The notes below the pieces were generated by a model. That model had not been told where the DNA came from. It searched no databases and was given only the letters and a program-made list of their open reading frames with translations. Below, one piece after another: positions 4,834-6,624 of a stretch of 6,624 nt of DNA. Position 1 is the first letter of the stretch, and every line of letters begins with the position of its first letter. Made by a program: the position numbers and the translations under genes. The DNA is from Deltaproteobacteria bacterium (GTDB taxonomy: Bacteria > Desulfobacterota > Binatia > UBA9968): contig JACPFH010000750.1 of assembly GCA_016183075.1 (NCBI GenBank), positions 1 through 6,624 of the forward strand. The letters run 5' to 3'.

Positions 4834-6279
4834 ATGCCAAAGAGCTTGACAACGTTCCTCGCCGAGTTTCAGCGGGATTTCCCAAACGAATTGGTTCGTG
4901 TCGGTAAGGTGGTGAATCCCGGGAACTACGACGTCACGGCCGTTGTCAAGCACCTGGGGGCCCGCAGACAGTTTCCCATCCTGATCTTCGAGCGGCCGCT
5001 CAATCTTCACGGCGAGCTGAGCCCGATTCAATTGGCGCTTAGCTGCGAGAACTCACAGCGTAAAATCCAAATCGCCCTGGGAGTTTCCCGGGAAATGAAC
5101 CGCGCGGAACTCGCCGAGGAATGTTTGCGGCGGGAAGCCGACAGGCGCAAACCTGTTGTCGTGGACAGGAGCGAAGCGCCCGTCAAAGAAGTGATCCACA
5201 AAGGGGCCGATGTGGACCTTTTCGAGTTGCCCCTTATGCGCCACCACGAGATGGACGGCGGCCCTTACATCGATATGTCGAGTGTCGCCAGGGATCGCGC
5301 GAGCGGCGTCTACAACGTCTCCTACCATCGGATGGAGGTGAAGGATCGGAACCATACCGCCTTTTACATGTCGATCCAGCACATGTGGCGGATCTTTCGC
5401 GGCTATGAAGAGTGCGGCGAGGAATGCCCTGTGGCGACGGTCACGGGCCATCATCCCGCCTATCACATGGGCGCCTGCTATGGCGGCCCGTTCGAGGTTG
5501 ATGAGTACGAGGTCATCGGAGGTTATCTTCAGGAGCCGCTGAGGCTTACGCCTTCGGAGAGCTTCGGCGAGAGGCTGCTGGTCCCGGCGGATGCGGAGAT
5601 CGTAGTCGAGGGGGCGCTGCTTCCGGGAAAGCGGGTAACCGAAGGGCCTTTCGGCGAAGTGAACGGCTATATCGGTCCTCAGGGCTTCGAGCGCGCCGCG
5701 TTATATGAGGTCCGGGCGATCACGCGCAGAAAAGACGCCGTGCATCAGTCGATCATCACGCCGGAGGGGGACAAGCCGTGGTTGGATATCGCCCGCGAGG
5801 GCGCCTATCTGCGCCGTGCCCGGGAGGCGGTGCCCGGGGTCACGGCTGTGTGCACGAGCGGGCGGCACGCGCTGCTGAACGTCTTTATCGCAATGAAAAA
5901 AATGTCAGAAGGAGACCCGGGCAGGGCGGCGGCAGCGATCCTTACCATCGATTGGGCGAAGAACGTTTTCGTCTTTGATGACGATATCGATGTGTACAAT
6001 CCGACTGAGATCCTCTGGGCGCTCGCCACGCGAGTTCAGCCGCACCGGCAGGTTTCTATCATCGGCGAGATCATGCGGGGAAGTCTCATCGATCCGTCCA
6101 TGACGGACCCGCGCAAGACTTCGGCGATGATCATCGACGCCACGCGGCCTCTGGATCGTCCCTTTTCGCCGGTTTCAAAGTGCCCGGAAGAGGCTCTGGC
6201 CAGGATCCGGCTTGAGGACTACATTCCTAAAGAGATCCTCCAGGCGATTCCCATAGACCGGACGACCTACTGGGCGTAA
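4834..6279 (+). CDS. UbiD-family prFMN-dependent (de)carboxylase
   Basis: A 481-residue member of the UbiD family, close to the roughly 490-500 of UbiD and Fdc1. These enzymes reversibly decarboxylate aromatic or alpha,beta-unsaturated acids using prenylated FMN made by UbiX. Aligned by eye to Fdc1/UbiD, the metal ligands appear as Asn161, His183 and Glu224 (DEYEVIGG). The cofactor arginine is Arg166 (YHRMEV) and the two catalytic acids are Glu270 and Glu275 (EGPFGEVNGYIG). The late DDDIDVYN (382-389) is the usual C-terminal signature. All key residues are thus present and activity is expected. MPKSLTTFLAEF at the ATG at 4834 resembles normal UbiD N-termini; an in-frame GTG at 4828 is closer to the Shine-Dalgarno, and the ATG at 4756 lies in the repeat. 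It follows the SDR gene by 186 bases. No UbiX gene is in the window, so prFMN must come from elsewhere. True UbiD of ubiquinone synthesis is unlikely given the neighbours; the substrate is unknown. Confidence 0.94.
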   Translation: MPKSLTTFLAEFQRDFPNELVRVGKVVNPGNYDVTAVVKHLGARRQFPILIFERPLNLHGELSPIQLALSCENSQRKIQIALGVSREMNRAELAEECLRREADRRKPVVVDRSEAPVKEVIHKGADVDLFELPLMRHHEMDGGPYIDMSSVARDRASGVYNVSYHRMEVKDRNHTAFYMSIQHMWRIFRGYEECGEECPVATVTGHHPAYHMGACYGGPFEVDEYEVIGGYLQEPLRLTPSESFGERLLVPADAEIVVEGALLPGKRVTEGPFGEVNGYIGPQGFERAALYEVRAITRRKDAVHQSIITPEGDKPWLDIAREGAYLRRAREAVPGVTAVCTSGRHALLNVFIAMKKMSEGDPGRAAAAILTIDWAKNVFVFDDDIDVYNPTEILWALATRVQPHRQVSIIGEIMRGSLIDPSMTDPRKTSAMIIDATRPLDRPFSPVSKCPEEALARIRLEDYIPKEILQAIPIDRTTYWA

Positions 6280-6343
6280 AACTCTCCTCACAAACCCATA
6301 TGCTCCAGGATCTTTTTTAGGACGGTTAGAGATCATACCTCTG

Positions 6344-6624
6344 CTACATCTCGTGGGGGCCCCACTCCCAGGGATCGACGTGCACATCCACCACGGCGGG
6401 CCGGTTTTCCGCGAGCGCTCTTGTGAGCGCGGCGGCGAGCGCATCGGGCCGGTCGACTTGCTCCGCTGCCGCCCCCAGGGACTGGGCACAACGGACAATG
6501 TCCACGTTGGGCTGCGTGATGTCTACCGTCTCGTAGCGGTTCTGCTGCGCGGTGGGTCCTCCCCTTAGTTTCAAAAATATCTTGTCATTGAGGTAAGAGC
6601 CGTTATTACAGATCACGGTAACCA
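6344..6624 (-). CDS. ThDP-dependent enzyme, acetolactate synthase/benzoylformate decarboxylase-like (partial, C-terminal end)
   Basis: Only the last 92 or so residues are visible; the 5' part runs off the right edge. Read on the minus strand, the piece begins VTVICNNGSY. The Asn pair is the end of the GDG-(about 26 residues)-NN motif that binds the Mg-diphosphate of thiamine diphosphate. Next come the typical segments VDIVRCAQSLGA, QVDRPDALAAALTRALA and ENRPAVVDVHVDP, ending WEWGPHEM before a TAG at 6344-6346. This is the C-terminal PP domain of the acetohydroxyacid synthase/benzoylformate decarboxylase superfamily. Members decarboxylate 2-oxoacids or ligate the resulting carbanion; the C-terminal tail alone cannot choose. 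The gene converges on the UbiD gene with 64 bases between stops. It therefore has its own promoter outside the window and may or may not belong to the same pathway. Confidence 0.85.
   Translation of the reverse strand, partial: VTVICNNGSYLNDKIFLKLRGGPTAQQNRYETVDITQPNVDIVRCAQSLGAAAEQVDRPDALAAALTRALAENRPAVVDVHVDPWEWGPHEM

Noticed and set aside
4670..4849. A small frame after AGGAGG at 4651-4656, downstream of the SDR gene
   Set aside because: The spacing to the ATG at 4670 is long (13 bases), the peptide is mostly repeat translation, and it overlaps the UbiD start in another frame.
6305..6340. A T-run at 6313-6318 between the convergent genes, as a terminator
   Set aside because: No stable stem precedes it on either strand; AGAG/CTCT nearby is only four pairs.

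Overview
The window is a moderately GC-rich stretch of bacterial chromosome. Four genes run left to right, and a fifth enters from the right edge on the opposite strand. Gene density, Shine-Dalgarno sequences on some genes, and intergenic palindromic repeats of the CGTCATTCCCGC kind suggest an uncultured or environmental proteobacterium-like organism, but the sequence does not fix the taxon. There are no RNA genes, no CRISPR array and no transposase.

Layout: 1-286 is a leader that may hold the last codons of an upstream gene and a candidate sigma-70 promoter. 287-1861 and 1952-3574 encode two paralogous FAD-dependent oxidoreductases of the phytoene desaturase/PYROXD2-like (CrtI, COG1233) superfamily. 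3575-3903 is non-coding and carries a compound palindromic element of about 120 bp. 3904-4647 encodes a classical short-chain dehydrogenase/reductase (SDR). 4834-6279 encodes a UbiD-family decarboxylase whose metal, prFMN and acid-base residues all appear intact. 6344-6624 (minus) is the 3' end of a thiamine-diphosphate (ThDP) dependent enzyme of the acetolactate synthase/benzoylformate decarboxylase superfamily, convergent with the UbiD gene.

The four plus-strand genes look like one catabolic or modification module: two flavin-dependent desaturase-like oxidoreductases, an NAD(H)-type alcohol/ketone oxidoreductase, and a prFMN decarboxylase acting on an unsaturated or aromatic acid. This combination suggests dehydrogenation or ring oxidation, carbonyl interconversion and decarboxylation of a hydrophobic, cyclic or polyunsaturated acid. 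The substrate is unknown and the pathway is inference. No UbiX (prFMN synthase), transporter or regulator is in view.

The most unusual non-coding feature is a pair of 9-bp-periodic, dyad-symmetric repeats built from GTTCAA/TTGAAC-type units. One fills the gap between the two flavoenzyme genes and the other fills much of the gap between the SDR and UbiD genes. The most unusual protein feature is that the first flavoenzyme has lost glycines in both the N-terminal and C-terminal FAD-site signatures, while its neighbour keeps them. This fits a divergent partner subunit.
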